A program made the position numbers and the translations under genes. A DNA stretch of 64,000 nucleotides from Hyphomicrobiales bacterium (GTDB lineage: Bacteria > Pseudomonadota > Alphaproteobacteria > Rhizobiales > Methylopilaceae), in the NCBI GenBank assembly GCA_022842205.1, contig JALHQA010000001.1, forward strand, positions 62,001-126,000, given 5' to 3'. Of this stretch, positions 17,535 through 26,535 are shown piece by piece (positions within the stretch are counted from its first letter, which is position 1; every line of letters starts with the position of its first letter). The notes under the pieces were generated by a model. That model ran no database searches and was not told the origin of the DNA. It was given only the letters and a program-made list of their open reading frames with translations.

Positions 17535-19142
17535 CTAGCGCCGGGGCCCGCCGCCCGGTTTACCGCCGGGCCTTCCCCGTCCCGGGCCACCAGCGGGCTT
17601 GCCGCCGGGACGCCCTCGACCGGGCCCGCCCGAAGGCCGGCCGCCCGGCTTGCCGGATCCGCCCGGCTTGCCAGCAAAACCCTTGCCGCCCGTGCGGGGC
17701 TTGTCGCCGAAGGCGCGCGGCTTGCCTTCATCGCGACGCGGCGGGCGGCCCTCGTCGTCACGGCGCGGAGGCCGCGGATCGCGATCACGCGGCGGACCGC
17801 GCCGCTCCTCGCCCTCGGAACGGTCAGGCCGGGCGCGGAACGTATGAGCGCGATTGCCGTGCGGCCTTGGCTCCTGCGGTCTCTCCACGCGCCCGGGGCG
17901 GCCACCACGATCCGGACGATCCCCCGGCTTGCGGAACGGCCGACCGCCGGCGTCCTCACGACGCGGCGGACGCGCATCACGCTCGGGACGATCATCGCGC
18001 GCCCGGAACGGGCGCGGCGCATCGCCGTCGGGCCTCGGGGGGCGCGCAGCCTTTCCGCGCGGACCAGACGATTCGGAACCTCTGCCCGCGTCTGCACCTC
18101 GATGGTCAGCGAACCGCGGCCTCGCCGCGCCGGGGCGCCCTCTCCCGGGCGCATCGGAGCGACCGCCTGCCGGCCGGTCATCCCGCGTCCGGCGCGGCTT
18201 TGTTTCTTTTTTCCTGGTCTTGTCGGCTTCGACACGTTCGACCAGCACCTTGCGTCCCTTTCGGTCCTCTGTGAGGCCCGTTTTCCGGCGCGACGGCTCG
18301 GCCGTCTCCGCGCGCGCGCGGAGCACGCGCTTCACCGGCGCCGGCGTGCGATCGACAAGCGGCGCCTCGAAATCGCAGCCTGCCTCGTCGGCCAGACTGC
18401 CGAGCTGGTCGCGCAGATAGCGCGTGCGGATCTCCTCGACGGCGCCCTCGCCGAGATCGCCAAGCTGGAACGGCCCGAACGAAAGGCGGATCAGCCGGTT
18501 CACGCTGAGGCCGAGATGCTCGAGCACGCGGCGCACTTCGCGGTTCTTGCCTTCGCGCAGACCAAGCGTAAGCCAAGCATTGTCGCCCTGCTTTCGATCC
18601 AGTTCGGCTTCGATGGGGCCATAGGAGAAACCGTCGATCTCGATGCCCTGCTTGAGGGCTTCGAGCTTCATAAGATCGACATCGCCGAAAGCACGGACAC
18701 GGTAGCGCCGCAGCCAGGCGGTGGAGGGATGGGCGAGCACGCGCGCCAGCCCGCCGTCATTGGTCAGCAGCAAAAGACCTTCGGTATTAAGGTCGAGCCG
18801 GCCCACCGACACGACACGCGGCAGTTCGGGCGGCAGAACGTCGAACACGGTCGTGCGTCCTTCGGGATCCTTCGCCGTCGTCACGAGGCCGCGCGGCTTG
18901 TGATAGAGCCACAGCCGCGTGCGTTCACGGCTCGGCAGCGCCACGCCATCGACCACGATCTTGTCGCGTGGCCCAACGTTCAACGCCGGCGAGGTGATGA
19001 CCTCACCGTTGACCGTGACGCGGCCTTCCGCGATCCAGGCCTCGGCATCGCGGCGCGAGGCGAGCCCGGCACGGGCGATGACCTTGGCGATACGGGCCTG
19101 ACCCGCGTCGCGGGCGTCTTCCGTGTTATTCTTGTCTGACAT
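17535..19142 (-). CDS. RluB/RsuA-type 23S rRNA pseudouridine synthase with long basic tail
   Basis: Residues 1 to about 250 are a normal pseudouridine synthase: an S4-type RNA-binding domain (RIAKVIARAGLASRRDAEAW) then the catalytic domain with GRLDLNTEGLLLLTNDGG, where the Asp is the nucleophile. After that come about 285 residues of low-complexity Arg/Gly/Pro/Asp sequence, surely disordered, ending in two copies of GGPGRGRPGGKP. Related proteins in Rhizobiales have such tails, but this one is longer than the enzyme itself. It likely adds RNA or ribosome affinity. Start at 19142; the rsmD gene follows. Confidence 0.92.
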   Translation of the reverse strand: MSDKNNTEDARDAGQARIAKVIARAGLASRRDAEAWIAEGRVTVNGEVITSPALNVGPRDKIVVDGVALPSRERTRLWLYHKPRGLVTTAKDPEGRTTVFDVLPPELPRVVSVGRLDLNTEGLLLLTNDGGLARVLAHPSTAWLRRYRVRAFGDVDLMKLEALKQGIEIDGFSYGPIEAELDRKQGDNAWLTLGLREGKNREVRRVLEHLGLSVNRLIRLSFGPFQLGDLGEGAVEEIRTRYLRDQLGSLADEAGCDFEAPLVDRTPAPVKRVLRARAETAEPSRRKTGLTEDRKGRKVLVERVEADKTRKKETKPRRTRDDRPAGGRSDAPGRGRPGAARPRFADHRGADAGRGSESSGPRGKAARPPRPDGDAPRPFRARDDRPERDARPPRREDAGGRPFRKPGDRPDRGGRPGRVERPQEPRPHGNRAHTFRARPDRSEGEERRGPPRDRDPRPPRRDDEGRPPRRDEGKPRAFGDKPRTGGKGFAGKPGGSGKPGGRPSGGPGRGRPGGKPAGGPGRGRPGGKPGGGPRR

Positions 19143-19186
19143 GGCGTCCGCCTAGCATGCGGCGGCGGGCGCGCGAAGAGGTAGGC

Positions 19187-19633
19187 ATGGCAAATCGCGA
19201 CTTCATGGCTCTGGCGCTCGACGAGGCGCGCGCCGCCGGCACGCGCGGCGAGGTACCTGTCGGCGCGATTATCGTGAAGGACGGCACGATTCTCGCCGCC
19301 ACTGGCAACCGGACGCGAGAGCTTTGCGACCCCACCGCGCATGCCGAACTCCTCGCCATCCGCGAGGCCGGAGAGAAGCTTGGCTCCGAACGGCTCACCG
19401 GCTGCGATCTGTGGGTGACGCTGGAGCCCTGCCCGATGTGCGCCGCGGCGATCTCCTTCGCACGTATCCGGCGGCTCTATTTCGGCGCCGGGGATCCCAA
19501 GGGCGGCGCGGTGGTTTCGGGCGCGCGTCTGTACGATTTTCCGACATGTCACCACAAGCCGGAAATCTATGGCGGGTTCGCCGAGACCGAAGCGGCGTCC
19601 GTGCTGCGCGAGTTTTTCCGCGAACGGCGGTAA
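19187..19633 (+). CDS. tadA: tRNA-specific adenosine deaminase / nucleoside deaminase
   Basis: ATG 19187 is chosen because GAAGAGG precedes it; the product is 148 residues. It shows the zinc-dependent deaminase signature: HAE with His52 and the catalytic Glu54, and PCPMC with Cys82 and Cys85. TadA converts A34 of tRNA-Arg(ACG) to inosine, and the length fits. It is divergent from the pseudouridine synthase gene (44 bp apart) and ends tail-to-tail with the patatin gene through TAATCA. Confidence 0.9.
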   Translation: MANRDFMALALDEARAAGTRGEVPVGAIIVKDGTILAATGNRTRELCDPTAHAELLAIREAGEKLGSERLTGCDLWVTLEPCPMCAAAISFARIRRLYFGAGDPKGGAVVSGARLYDFPTCHHKPEIYGGFAETEAASVLREFFRERR

Positions 19634-20467
19634 TCAGCCGAGCGCGCGCTCCAGCGAGCGCTTGAGTTCATCCTTGCAGCCCTCGCCCGCCTTCAGAATC
19701 GCCTGCGCCTTGAAAAAATCGAGGACGCGGTAGCCACCGACCGGAGGACGGATCAGCACTTCGGGAGGGCGCCGCGAGATCTTCGACTGCGCGATGGCCG
19801 ATTGCAGAATCTGCAGCGAGCCGAACATCGCCTCCCAGGGATCGGGAACGGGCTTTGTGGGCACGGGCAATCCGCCGATGACATCGACCGCGATGACGAT
19901 GTCGCTTTCGCCCTCCACGGCGTCGAACGGCAGGGGATTGATCGCACCGCCATCGATCAGCACACGCCGTTCGTGCAGCACCGGCCGGATAATCCCCGGT
20001 ATCGCCGCCGAGCCCGCGACCGCCGGCTGGATCGGCCCCGACCGGAACACCGCCTCCGAACGTGCATGGAAATCCGTCGCCACGACCACAAAGGGGATCG
20101 GCAAATCCTCGAAGTGCAGCAGCGTGCCTTCCGGCATGAACAGCGGCAGCAGGACTTCGGCATCGACGAGCATCGGATTTCCGCCGCCGGAAACAAGGCG
20201 CGTGAAGCGGCCGACCCGTGCCTCGAACAGGCGCGCAAGAACCTTCCGGCGGTCCTTGAGCTTCAACAGCAGATCGCGGCGGATGTCCTTGCCGGGAACG
20301 CCGGACGCGTAGGCCCAGCCGATCACCGCGCCGATCGATGTGCCGGCCAGCACCGACGGCCGGATTCCCAGCTCGTCCAGACATTCGAGAATGAGAATAT
20401 GCGTCAGGCCGCGTGCGCCACCGCCCCCGAGAGCAAGGCCGATGCGCGGATTGGAAACTTTCAGCAC
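19634..20467 (-). CDS. patatin-like phospholipase (RssA-type)
   Basis: A 277-residue serine lipid acyl hydrolase. All motifs are present: the oxyanion loop GGGGARGL near residue 13, the nucleophile elbow GTSIG near residue 42, and the catalytic Asp in DGGAINPLP near residue 170. There is no signal peptide, so it is cytosolic or membrane-associated. It follows the phosphotransferase-like gene by 12 bp and is probably co-transcribed. The substrate is unknown. Confidence 0.9.
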   Translation of the reverse strand: MLKVSNPRIGLALGGGGARGLTHILILECLDELGIRPSVLAGTSIGAVIGWAYASGVPGKDIRRDLLLKLKDRRKVLARLFEARVGRFTRLVSGGGNPMLVDAEVLLPLFMPEGTLLHFEDLPIPFVVVATDFHARSEAVFRSGPIQPAVAGSAAIPGIIRPVLHERRVLIDGGAINPLPFDAVEGESDIVIAVDVIGGLPVPTKPVPDPWEAMFGSLQILQSAIAQSKISRRPPEVLIRPPVGGYRVLDFFKAQAILKAGEGCKDELKRSLERALG

Positions 20468-20479
20468 AACAAACTCCGG

Positions 20480-21496
20480 CTATTGGGCCCCCACGCGTCG
20501 CGCGAAGGCCCAGGCCATCGCCGCGAGCGGCCTCACCTGCGCGGTGCCAGGTTTGCCGGCCCGCTGCGCCATGCCCTGAAGCACCGCCATACGAAACAGA
20601 TTATAGGCGAAATAGGTTTCGAAGTTCGGGATCGTTCTCAGCCCGGCGCGCTGCGCATAGGTGGCGGCGTAGATTTCGAGCGCCGGAATCCCGAGCGTGG
20701 TGAGTTCTTCCTCGGACACGCCGCTGCCGTTCGCCGACAGCAGAATCCAAGTCATGAAATGGTACACCGCGTCGGCGATCGGATCGCCCAGCCCGGCATA
20801 GCGCCAGTTCAGGATGGCCAGAACCTCCGGCTCGCTCGGATGGAAAACGATGCTATCGATCCGGAAATCGCCGTGGATCAACCGCGGCGGCCGGTCTGCC
20901 GGCAGATTTTTCGGCAGCCACTCGATCAGCTTGTCCATATCCGGAATGGGTTCGGCGCGCGCCGCCAGATAATGGCGCGTGCAGCGCTCGACCTGGTCGG
21001 CGACGTAATTACGGCCATTGCCGAGCGCGGCGACGCCGAGCAGCCGCGGGTCGAAATTGTGGAGCTGCGCAAGCACGCTGTTCAGGGACTCATACGCCCG
21101 GGTGCGATAGGCGGCGTTCGCGCCGGGCATGATCGGGTCGTGATAGCTGCGCCCCTCGACATGCTCCATTACGAAGAAGGCGCCGCCAATCATCCTGTCG
21201 TTGTCGCAATAGATCAGCGGGCGCGGCACGGGGAAATTGCGCTGTGCCAGCGCCGCCAGAATACGAAACTCACACTCAAGTCCCGCCGTCTCGGCCGGCG
21301 ATCCCGCACGGCGAAGGACAAAGCGGTTGTCGGGGGTGGAAATGATGAAAGTCGAGGTCGAATGGGGCCTGGCGGGATGAATGCTGAGCGGCGCACGGAA
21401 GCCCGGCATCGTCCGGATCAGAAATGTCTCAAGCGGCCCGGGATCGAGATCCAGCAGCCAGTCTGTCGAACGCATCGCCTGTTGTGCCTTGCCCAT
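20480..21496 (-). CDS. APH-family phosphotransferase-like protein lacking key catalytic residues
   Basis: From ATG 21496 (AGGGG upstream) this is 338 residues with the aminoglycoside-phosphotransferase/ACAD10-type kinase fold: the FVLRRAG lysine/arginine region, FFVMEHVEGRSY hinge and LIHGDFRID catalytic loop. The loop keeps His208 and Asp210, but the metal-binding Asn is Ser215 (HGDFRIDS), and the DFG-equivalent Asp, normally LDWE, is Asn230 in LNWRYAGLGDP. It is thus probably a pseudokinase or a kinase with changed metal use. It sits before the patatin gene, which suggests a lipid or acyl-CoA link; that is inference. Confidence 0.82.
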   Translation of the reverse strand: MGKAQQAMRSTDWLLDLDPGPLETFLIRTMPGFRAPLSIHPARPHSTSTFIISTPDNRFVLRRAGSPAETAGLECEFRILAALAQRNFPVPRPLIYCDNDRMIGGAFFVMEHVEGRSYHDPIMPGANAAYRTRAYESLNSVLAQLHNFDPRLLGVAALGNGRNYVADQVERCTRHYLAARAEPIPDMDKLIEWLPKNLPADRPPRLIHGDFRIDSIVFHPSEPEVLAILNWRYAGLGDPIADAVYHFMTWILLSANGSGVSEEELTTLGIPALEIYAATYAQRAGLRTIPNFETYFAYNLFRMAVLQGMAQRAGKPGTAQVRPLAAMAWAFARRVGAQ

Positions 21497-21581
21497 CGCC
21501 CAGCCCCTGCTCGTCGCCACCCCGACAGCCCACCGTGAGGAAAATACGGCCTCGCCTTTAAGCAATCTAAAACGCCCGCTC

Positions 21582-23345
21582 CTACCTGCGCTGGAACAGC
21601 TTTTCGAGATCGGTCCGGGAGAGCGTGATGTATGTCGGCCGGCCGTGATTGCACTGCGCGGCCGCCGGCTCCGCCTCGATCTGGCGCAGCAGCGCGTTCA
21701 TTTCCTCGGGCTTGAGGCGGCGTCCGGCGCGGATCGAGTGATGGCAGGCAAAGGTCGAGGCCAGCCGGTCGAGCCTTTCGGCGACCGGCAATGCCGTACC
21801 CCATTCGGCCAGCGCGTCGGCAATATCGCGCACAAGGCCCTTGATGTCGAAATCACCGAGCGCGGACGGGGTCTCGCGCACAAGCACCGAGCCGTCCCCG
21901 AACGGCTCGACGCAGAGTCCGTACGCCGCGAGTTCGGGCGCCGCGGAAAGGAGCCGCGGCGCCTCGTCGGGCGCAAGATCGACAACTTCCGGCACGAGCA
22001 GAACCTGGCTCGCCGCTCGCCCCCGTTCCTTTTTCAGGCGCTCGAACACCAGCCGTTCATGCGCGGCATGCATGTCCACGAGGACAAGCCCCTCGTCGTT
22101 CTGCGCAAGAATGTATGTATCGTGAAGCTGCGCCTTGGCGGCGCCGAGCGGAAGACCCGCGGGCTCGGCCGCTTCTTCCGCATCGGCCCTGGTGTCGGCA
22201 GAGGGTGCGATGTCGAATACCGCCTGTTCCTCGGCGAAACCGGGCTGCAGCGCCAGCGATCCGCGTACCGGATAGTGCGGGCGCTGGACATAGGACGGAG
22301 CGCGAAAGGCCTGCGCTGCAAGATCGGCGCCCGTGGTGGCGACACGCGGCACCGCCCCGCCGCCGAGCGCGTTGCGCAGCGCCGAGACGATCAGCGCGCG
22401 CACCAGGGCTGCATCGCGGAACCGTACTTCCGACTTTGCCGGATGGACGTTGACATCGACATCCCGCGGATCGGCTTCAATGAACAGCGCCACGACCGGA
22501 TGGCGGTCGCGCGGCACGAAATCCGAATAGGCCGCACGCAACGCGCCGAGCAGCAGCCGGTCCTTTACCGGCCGGCTGTTGACGAGAAACAGCTGATGCG
22601 AGGCCGTGGCGCGGTTGTAGGTCGGCACGCCCGCGAACCCTGTCAGGCGGAAGCCCTCGCGCTCGGCGGCGATCTCGATCGCATTCGGCCCGAAATCACG
22701 GCCGAGCACGTCGGACAGCCGTGCGCGCAGACCTTCGCTATCCATATGCCGCGCGGGGTAACGCACGCTGCGGCCGTCCAGCGCCAGGGTGAAATCGACG
22801 TCCGGGCGCGCGGCGGCGATGCGGCGGACGATCTCCGCCACCGCCTCGTTCTCGGCACGCTCGGATTTCAGGAATTTCAGCCGCGCCGGCAACTGGGCGA
22901 AAAGAAGCTCGGCCTCGACACGCGTCCCCTTCGGATGCGGTACCGGCCGGACCTCGCCCGCGCGGCCGTTCTCGACCGTCAGCGCCGAGGCCAGGTCGTC
23001 GCCCTCCCGGCGCGAGGTGAGGGTCAGGCGGGACACCGAAGCGATGGAGGGCAGCGCTTCCCCACGGAACCCCAGAAAGCGGATGTCCAGCAGATCGTCA
23101 GAGGGGAGCTTGGATGTGGCGTGGCGCTCGACCGCAAGGGGCAGATCTTCCGGCGCCATCCCGTGGCCGTCGTCCGTGACCCGGATCAGTTCCCGGCCGC
23201 CCCGGGAGAGCACGATCTCGATGCGCCGGCTGCCGGCGTCGAGGGCGTTCTCGACCAGTTCCTTGACGACGCTTGCGGGCCGCTCGACCACCTCGCCGGC
23301 GGCGATGCGGTTGGCCAGCGTCTCTGAAAGGCGGCGGATCGGCAT
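21582..23345 (-). CDS. mutL: DNA mismatch repair protein MutL
   Basis: Start set at ATG 23345 (MPIRRLSETLANRIAAGEVV), giving 587 residues. The GHKL ATPase motifs are clear: ELVENALDAGS, VTDDGHGM and FLGFRGEALPSIASV. The C-terminal domain has DMHAAHERLVFE, matching the endonuclease motif DQHA-xx-E-xxxx-E except for Met at the Gln position, and QCNHGRPT, so it is probably a nicking-type MutL as is usual outside the gamma group with MutH. Confidence 0.95.
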   Translation of the reverse strand: MPIRRLSETLANRIAAGEVVERPASVVKELVENALDAGSRRIEIVLSRGGRELIRVTDDGHGMAPEDLPLAVERHATSKLPSDDLLDIRFLGFRGEALPSIASVSRLTLTSRREGDDLASALTVENGRAGEVRPVPHPKGTRVEAELLFAQLPARLKFLKSERAENEAVAEIVRRIAAARPDVDFTLALDGRSVRYPARHMDSEGLRARLSDVLGRDFGPNAIEIAAEREGFRLTGFAGVPTYNRATASHQLFLVNSRPVKDRLLLGALRAAYSDFVPRDRHPVVALFIEADPRDVDVNVHPAKSEVRFRDAALVRALIVSALRNALGGGAVPRVATTGADLAAQAFRAPSYVQRPHYPVRGSLALQPGFAEEQAVFDIAPSADTRADAEEAAEPAGLPLGAAKAQLHDTYILAQNDEGLVLVDMHAAHERLVFERLKKERGRAASQVLLVPEVVDLAPDEAPRLLSAAPELAAYGLCVEPFGDGSVLVRETPSALGDFDIKGLVRDIADALAEWGTALPVAERLDRLASTFACHHSIRAGRRLKPEEMNALLRQIEAEPAAAQCNHGRPTYITLSRTDLEKLFQRR

Positions 23346-23524
23346 GATTCCCCAAGGATCGCGGCCCAGGGCCGAGGGATCAAGGTCTCGTTCAGCTTGT
23401 CCCTTTTTTGCCCTAATCACGCCCTGAAAGCGTCCAATCAGACTTTAACCCTACGACTTAGGAATATGTGGCGTGAGTCGCGTTGTCCTGTGTATGAGAC
23501 CCATGCGGCGTAGTGAGTACTCAG

Positions 23525-23809
23525 ATGGCTAATTTTATAGTCTGGGATATGTCGTCAAAAGCAGACGGCGTATGGAAAACCATCGACGCCGCCGATCCCC
23601 GGGCCGCGGCTGAAACGATTTGCGGAACGCGCCTCAGGGCGGTCGGCTCCGACGCGGAAATCTGCGTCCGCGTTCGTTCGCTTGACGATCCCGATCAGCC
23701 TGCCGCGACCTTCTACGGTCAGAAGAGCGGCGCGGCGGCGCGTGACACCAAGCGCCGCGAAGCGGAAAAGCTGAAGGATTCGGCGTCTGGACTGCAGGCG
23801 GCGGAGTAA
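23525..23809 (+). CDS. hypothetical small acidic/basic protein
   Basis: A 94-residue soluble protein from ATG 23525 (a GTG at 23513 is an alternative; neither has a strong ribosome-binding site). N-terminal residues form an alternating pattern (FIVWDMSSKADGVWKTIDA) with an Ala-rich helix, and a charged C-terminus (RDTKRREAEKLKD). I do not recognise it. It is divergent from mutL and ends tail-to-tail with pgi via TAATCA, which supports its being a real gene. Confidence 0.6.
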   Translation: MANFIVWDMSSKADGVWKTIDAADPRAAAETICGTRLRAVGSDAEICVRVRSLDDPDQPAATFYGQKSGAAARDTKRREAEKLKDSASGLQAAE

Positions 23810-25129
23810 TCAGGACTCGCCGAGATATCTCTTGGCGAGGATCTTCCCTTCTTCGACAGCGGGCTGATCGAACGCATCGATGCCGAGCAGGTGCGCGGCG
23901 ATGATCGTCTCCAGCATAAAGTGCATGAGAAACGCACCGAGCGTGCGCTCGTCGAGCGCATCGAGGTGGATCGTGCGTACCGCGCGGCCGTTCCTGGCGA
24001 GCGTATCCGCCGTTGCGCGGCCCTGCGCGGCAACAAGATCACCGACCGTGCGGCCCGCGAACACCGGCTCGCCGGCGCGTTCGGCCAAAGCCTTGTCGAG
24101 CTTCGGTCCCTCGCCCGCGACATCGACGGTCACGACCGTGAACAGCTTGTCCTTCGGTCCGCCCAGATGAAGCTGCAATTGCGAATGCTGATCGACCGGG
24201 CCAAGCGCGCGCACCGGAGTGGTACCGGCGCCTTCCTTGCCCAGACTCTCCGACCAGAGCTGCACCCACCAGGCCGTCGCGCGTTCCAGCCTGTCAGCAT
24301 AGCCCATCATCACCGTGATGTTCTTGCCAGCCCGGCCCGCGGCAACGGAAAGCGCGGCACCGACGGCGGACGGCACATTTTCCGGCGCGGCCTTGCCGAG
24401 GATAGGCTGCAGCGCATCGGCAGCCCCCGCCCGGATCGCGTTTATATCGAGACCGGCGACCTCGGCCGGCAACAGACCGACATTCGTCAATACGGAGAAA
24501 CGGCCGCCAACGCCTGTGTGGTGTTCGAGGAAGGCAGCGCCGTAAGGCTCCAGCAGTGCGCGTAGCGCATTCTTTTTGCCACCGGGCACCTGCGGTTCCG
24601 ACAGGCCAAAAATGCGTTGCCCGATGTCCTTGCCGAGTCCGGCACCTTCCAGCGCCTCGATGATGCTCATTGTCTGGACAAGCGTCTCGCCCGTGCCGCC
24701 GGACTTCGAGATGGCGACGAAATGGGTCGTCTTCAGCGGCAGCTTTTTCAGGAGCGCCGACAGCGTGATGGGATCGAGATTGTCGAGCACATGCAGCCGC
24801 GGCGACGGCCGAAATAGCGAGAGACCCGGAACATTGTAGTCGGCGAGCTGCAGCAGGGCCTGCGCACCGAGCGCCGAGCCCCCCGTCCCCATGAAGACGA
24901 TATCTGTCGCACCCGCGAGCAGCCGCTTGGCCGTCTCCTCGACCGGCGGCAGATCGTCGGTCGCGGCTGGAAGTTTCAACAGCGGCAGCGATCCGTCGGC
25001 ATATGCCTTGCGCACCCAGTCCAGCGCATCGGCCGTTTTCTGAAGCTGCGTGTCATATTCGGAATCGGGAATGCCGCCGTCGCCGATGGAGGAAAACAGC
25101 GCGCGGTCGATGGTCTGGGTCAGAGGCAT
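23810..25129 (-). CDS. pgi: glucose-6-phosphate isomerase
   Basis: A 439-residue phosphoglucose isomerase of the shorter bacterial type, interconverting glucose-6-P and fructose-6-P. Seen: FMGTGGSALGAQALLQL at about residue 79, the phosphate-binding ISKSGGTGETLVQ loop at about residue 140, HHTGVGGRFSVLT carrying the catalytic region, and the C-terminal FDQPAVEEGKILAKRYL with a conserved lysine. Monocistronic by appearance; the next minus-strand gene starts 72 bp after it ends upstream. Confidence 0.94.
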   Translation of the reverse strand: MPLTQTIDRALFSSIGDGGIPDSEYDTQLQKTADALDWVRKAYADGSLPLLKLPAATDDLPPVEETAKRLLAGATDIVFMGTGGSALGAQALLQLADYNVPGLSLFRPSPRLHVLDNLDPITLSALLKKLPLKTTHFVAISKSGGTGETLVQTMSIIEALEGAGLGKDIGQRIFGLSEPQVPGGKKNALRALLEPYGAAFLEHHTGVGGRFSVLTNVGLLPAEVAGLDINAIRAGAADALQPILGKAAPENVPSAVGAALSVAAGRAGKNITVMMGYADRLERATAWWVQLWSESLGKEGAGTTPVRALGPVDQHSQLQLHLGGPKDKLFTVVTVDVAGEGPKLDKALAERAGEPVFAGRTVGDLVAAQGRATADTLARNGRAVRTIHLDALDERTLGAFLMHFMLETIIAAHLLGIDAFDQPAVEEGKILAKRYLGES

Positions 25130-25200
25130 GGAAGCTCCGGAAGATTACCGGGAAGAGTAATGCAAAAGCCGTGAAAGGGGCATTACGTTCCGCCGCCGGA

Positions 25201-26535
25201 TCAATTGCCGCCGGATGACCTGCCTTCGCGAAATCCCTGCGGCTTGCCGACGGCGGCGACCAGCAGATCGCCATTGTCGAGAATCCGGCGCGCGACACGC
25301 TTCACATCCTCGATCGTCACCGCGTCGACGAGCGCGTTGCGGCCAAGGATGTAATCGATCGGCAGGTTGTTGAGCTGGATCTGCCTGAGGCCGCGCGCCA
25401 CCTTGACGGAGGAGTCGAAATTCAGGGCGTAGGAGCCGGTCAGATATTTCTTCGCTTTCACCAGCTCTTCTTCGGTGGGGCCTTCCTTGGCGAAACGCGC
25501 GAATTCGCCCTCGATGATCTGCATGGCTTCAGCCGCGCGTTCGTTCTTGGTCGCGACACCGCCTCCGATCACGCCGGAATGATCCATCGAATCGACGTAG
25601 GAATAGACCGAGTAGGCAAGTCCGCGCTTCTCGCGGACTTCGTTGAACAGGCGCGAGGTGAATGTGCCGCCGCCGAGGATGTGGTTCATCACGACGGCCG
25701 GAATGTAGTCCGGATCGTCTCGCTTCAACGCACCGCGACCGAACACGATTGTCGTCTGCGGAATGTCCATCTCGACGACCTCGGTATGGCCGACATTCTG
25801 CGGCCAGATATCCACGACCGGACTCAGCTCCGGTTCCGCCGGCAGCGCGCCGAACACCTTGTCGAGGATCGGACCAAGCGTTGCCGCATCGATGGCGCCG
25901 ACAACGGCTACGACCAGATTGGACTTCGCGAAATTGGCGTCGCGGAACGCAACGATATCCTCGCGCGAAATGCGCTCGACCGTCTCTTCCGTACCGATTC
26001 CCCGCCGTCCATACGGATGACCGGGATAGGCCGCCTTGAGCCATGTTTCCTGGGCGACATCGCCCGGATCTGTGGAATCGCGGCGGATACGGGCGAGAAT
26101 CTGCGCCCGGATGCGCTCGACATCGGCGGATTCGAGCCGCGCTTCGTTGACCGCAAGACGCAGCAGCTCGAAAGCCTCGTCGCGCTTGTCGACCAGCGTT
26201 TTCAGGCTGCCGTCGAGATCGTCGCGACCGGCTCGGAAATTCAGTTCCACCGCGCTTGCCTCGATGCGTTCCTGGAACGCCTGGCTGTCGAGATCGCCCG
26301 CACCTTCGTCGAGAAGGCTCGCCAGCATCGTCGCCGTGCCGGCTTTTTCCGGGGCGTCCTGCGCGGTGCCGCCACGGAACGCGAACTCCATGGCGATCAA
26401 GGGCACGGTGCGCTCCTCAACCAGCCAAGCTTCGATGCCGCCCGGTGATGTGACACGCTGTATGTTCGCGGCTGCGCTCGCCGTTGAAACGATCATGAAG
26501 CTCATTGCTATGGAGGCAAGGGCGCGCCGGATCAA
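25201..26535 (-). CDS. M16 family protein without the zinc motif (inactive partner)
   Basis: A 444-residue pitrilysin-fold protein with a signal peptide ending at ASA, hence periplasmic. The HxxEH motif is missing: the matching stretch reads KAGTATMLASLLDEG near residue 65. Later family segments are kept (FTSRLFNEVREKRGLAYSVYSY). Its ATG overlaps the stop of the active M16 gene upstream by 4 bp, so the two are made together and probably form a heterodimer, as alpha and beta subunits of processing peptidases do. Confidence 0.92.
   Translation of the reverse strand: MIRRALASIAMSFMIVSTASAAANIQRVTSPGGIEAWLVEERTVPLIAMEFAFRGGTAQDAPEKAGTATMLASLLDEGAGDLDSQAFQERIEASAVELNFRAGRDDLDGSLKTLVDKRDEAFELLRLAVNEARLESADVERIRAQILARIRRDSTDPGDVAQETWLKAAYPGHPYGRRGIGTEETVERISREDIVAFRDANFAKSNLVVAVVGAIDAATLGPILDKVFGALPAEPELSPVVDIWPQNVGHTEVVEMDIPQTTIVFGRGALKRDDPDYIPAVVMNHILGGGTFTSRLFNEVREKRGLAYSVYSYVDSMDHSGVIGGGVATKNERAAEAMQIIEGEFARFAKEGPTEEELVKAKKYLTGSYALNFDSSVKVARGLRQIQLNNLPIDYILGRNALVDAVTIEDVKRVARRILDNGDLLVAAVGKPQGFREGRSSGGN

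Noticed and set aside
17199-19139. A 646-codon plus-strand frame opposite the pseudouridine synthase
   Set aside because: Shadow of the repetitive Arg/Gly/Pro tail region; no conserved motif.
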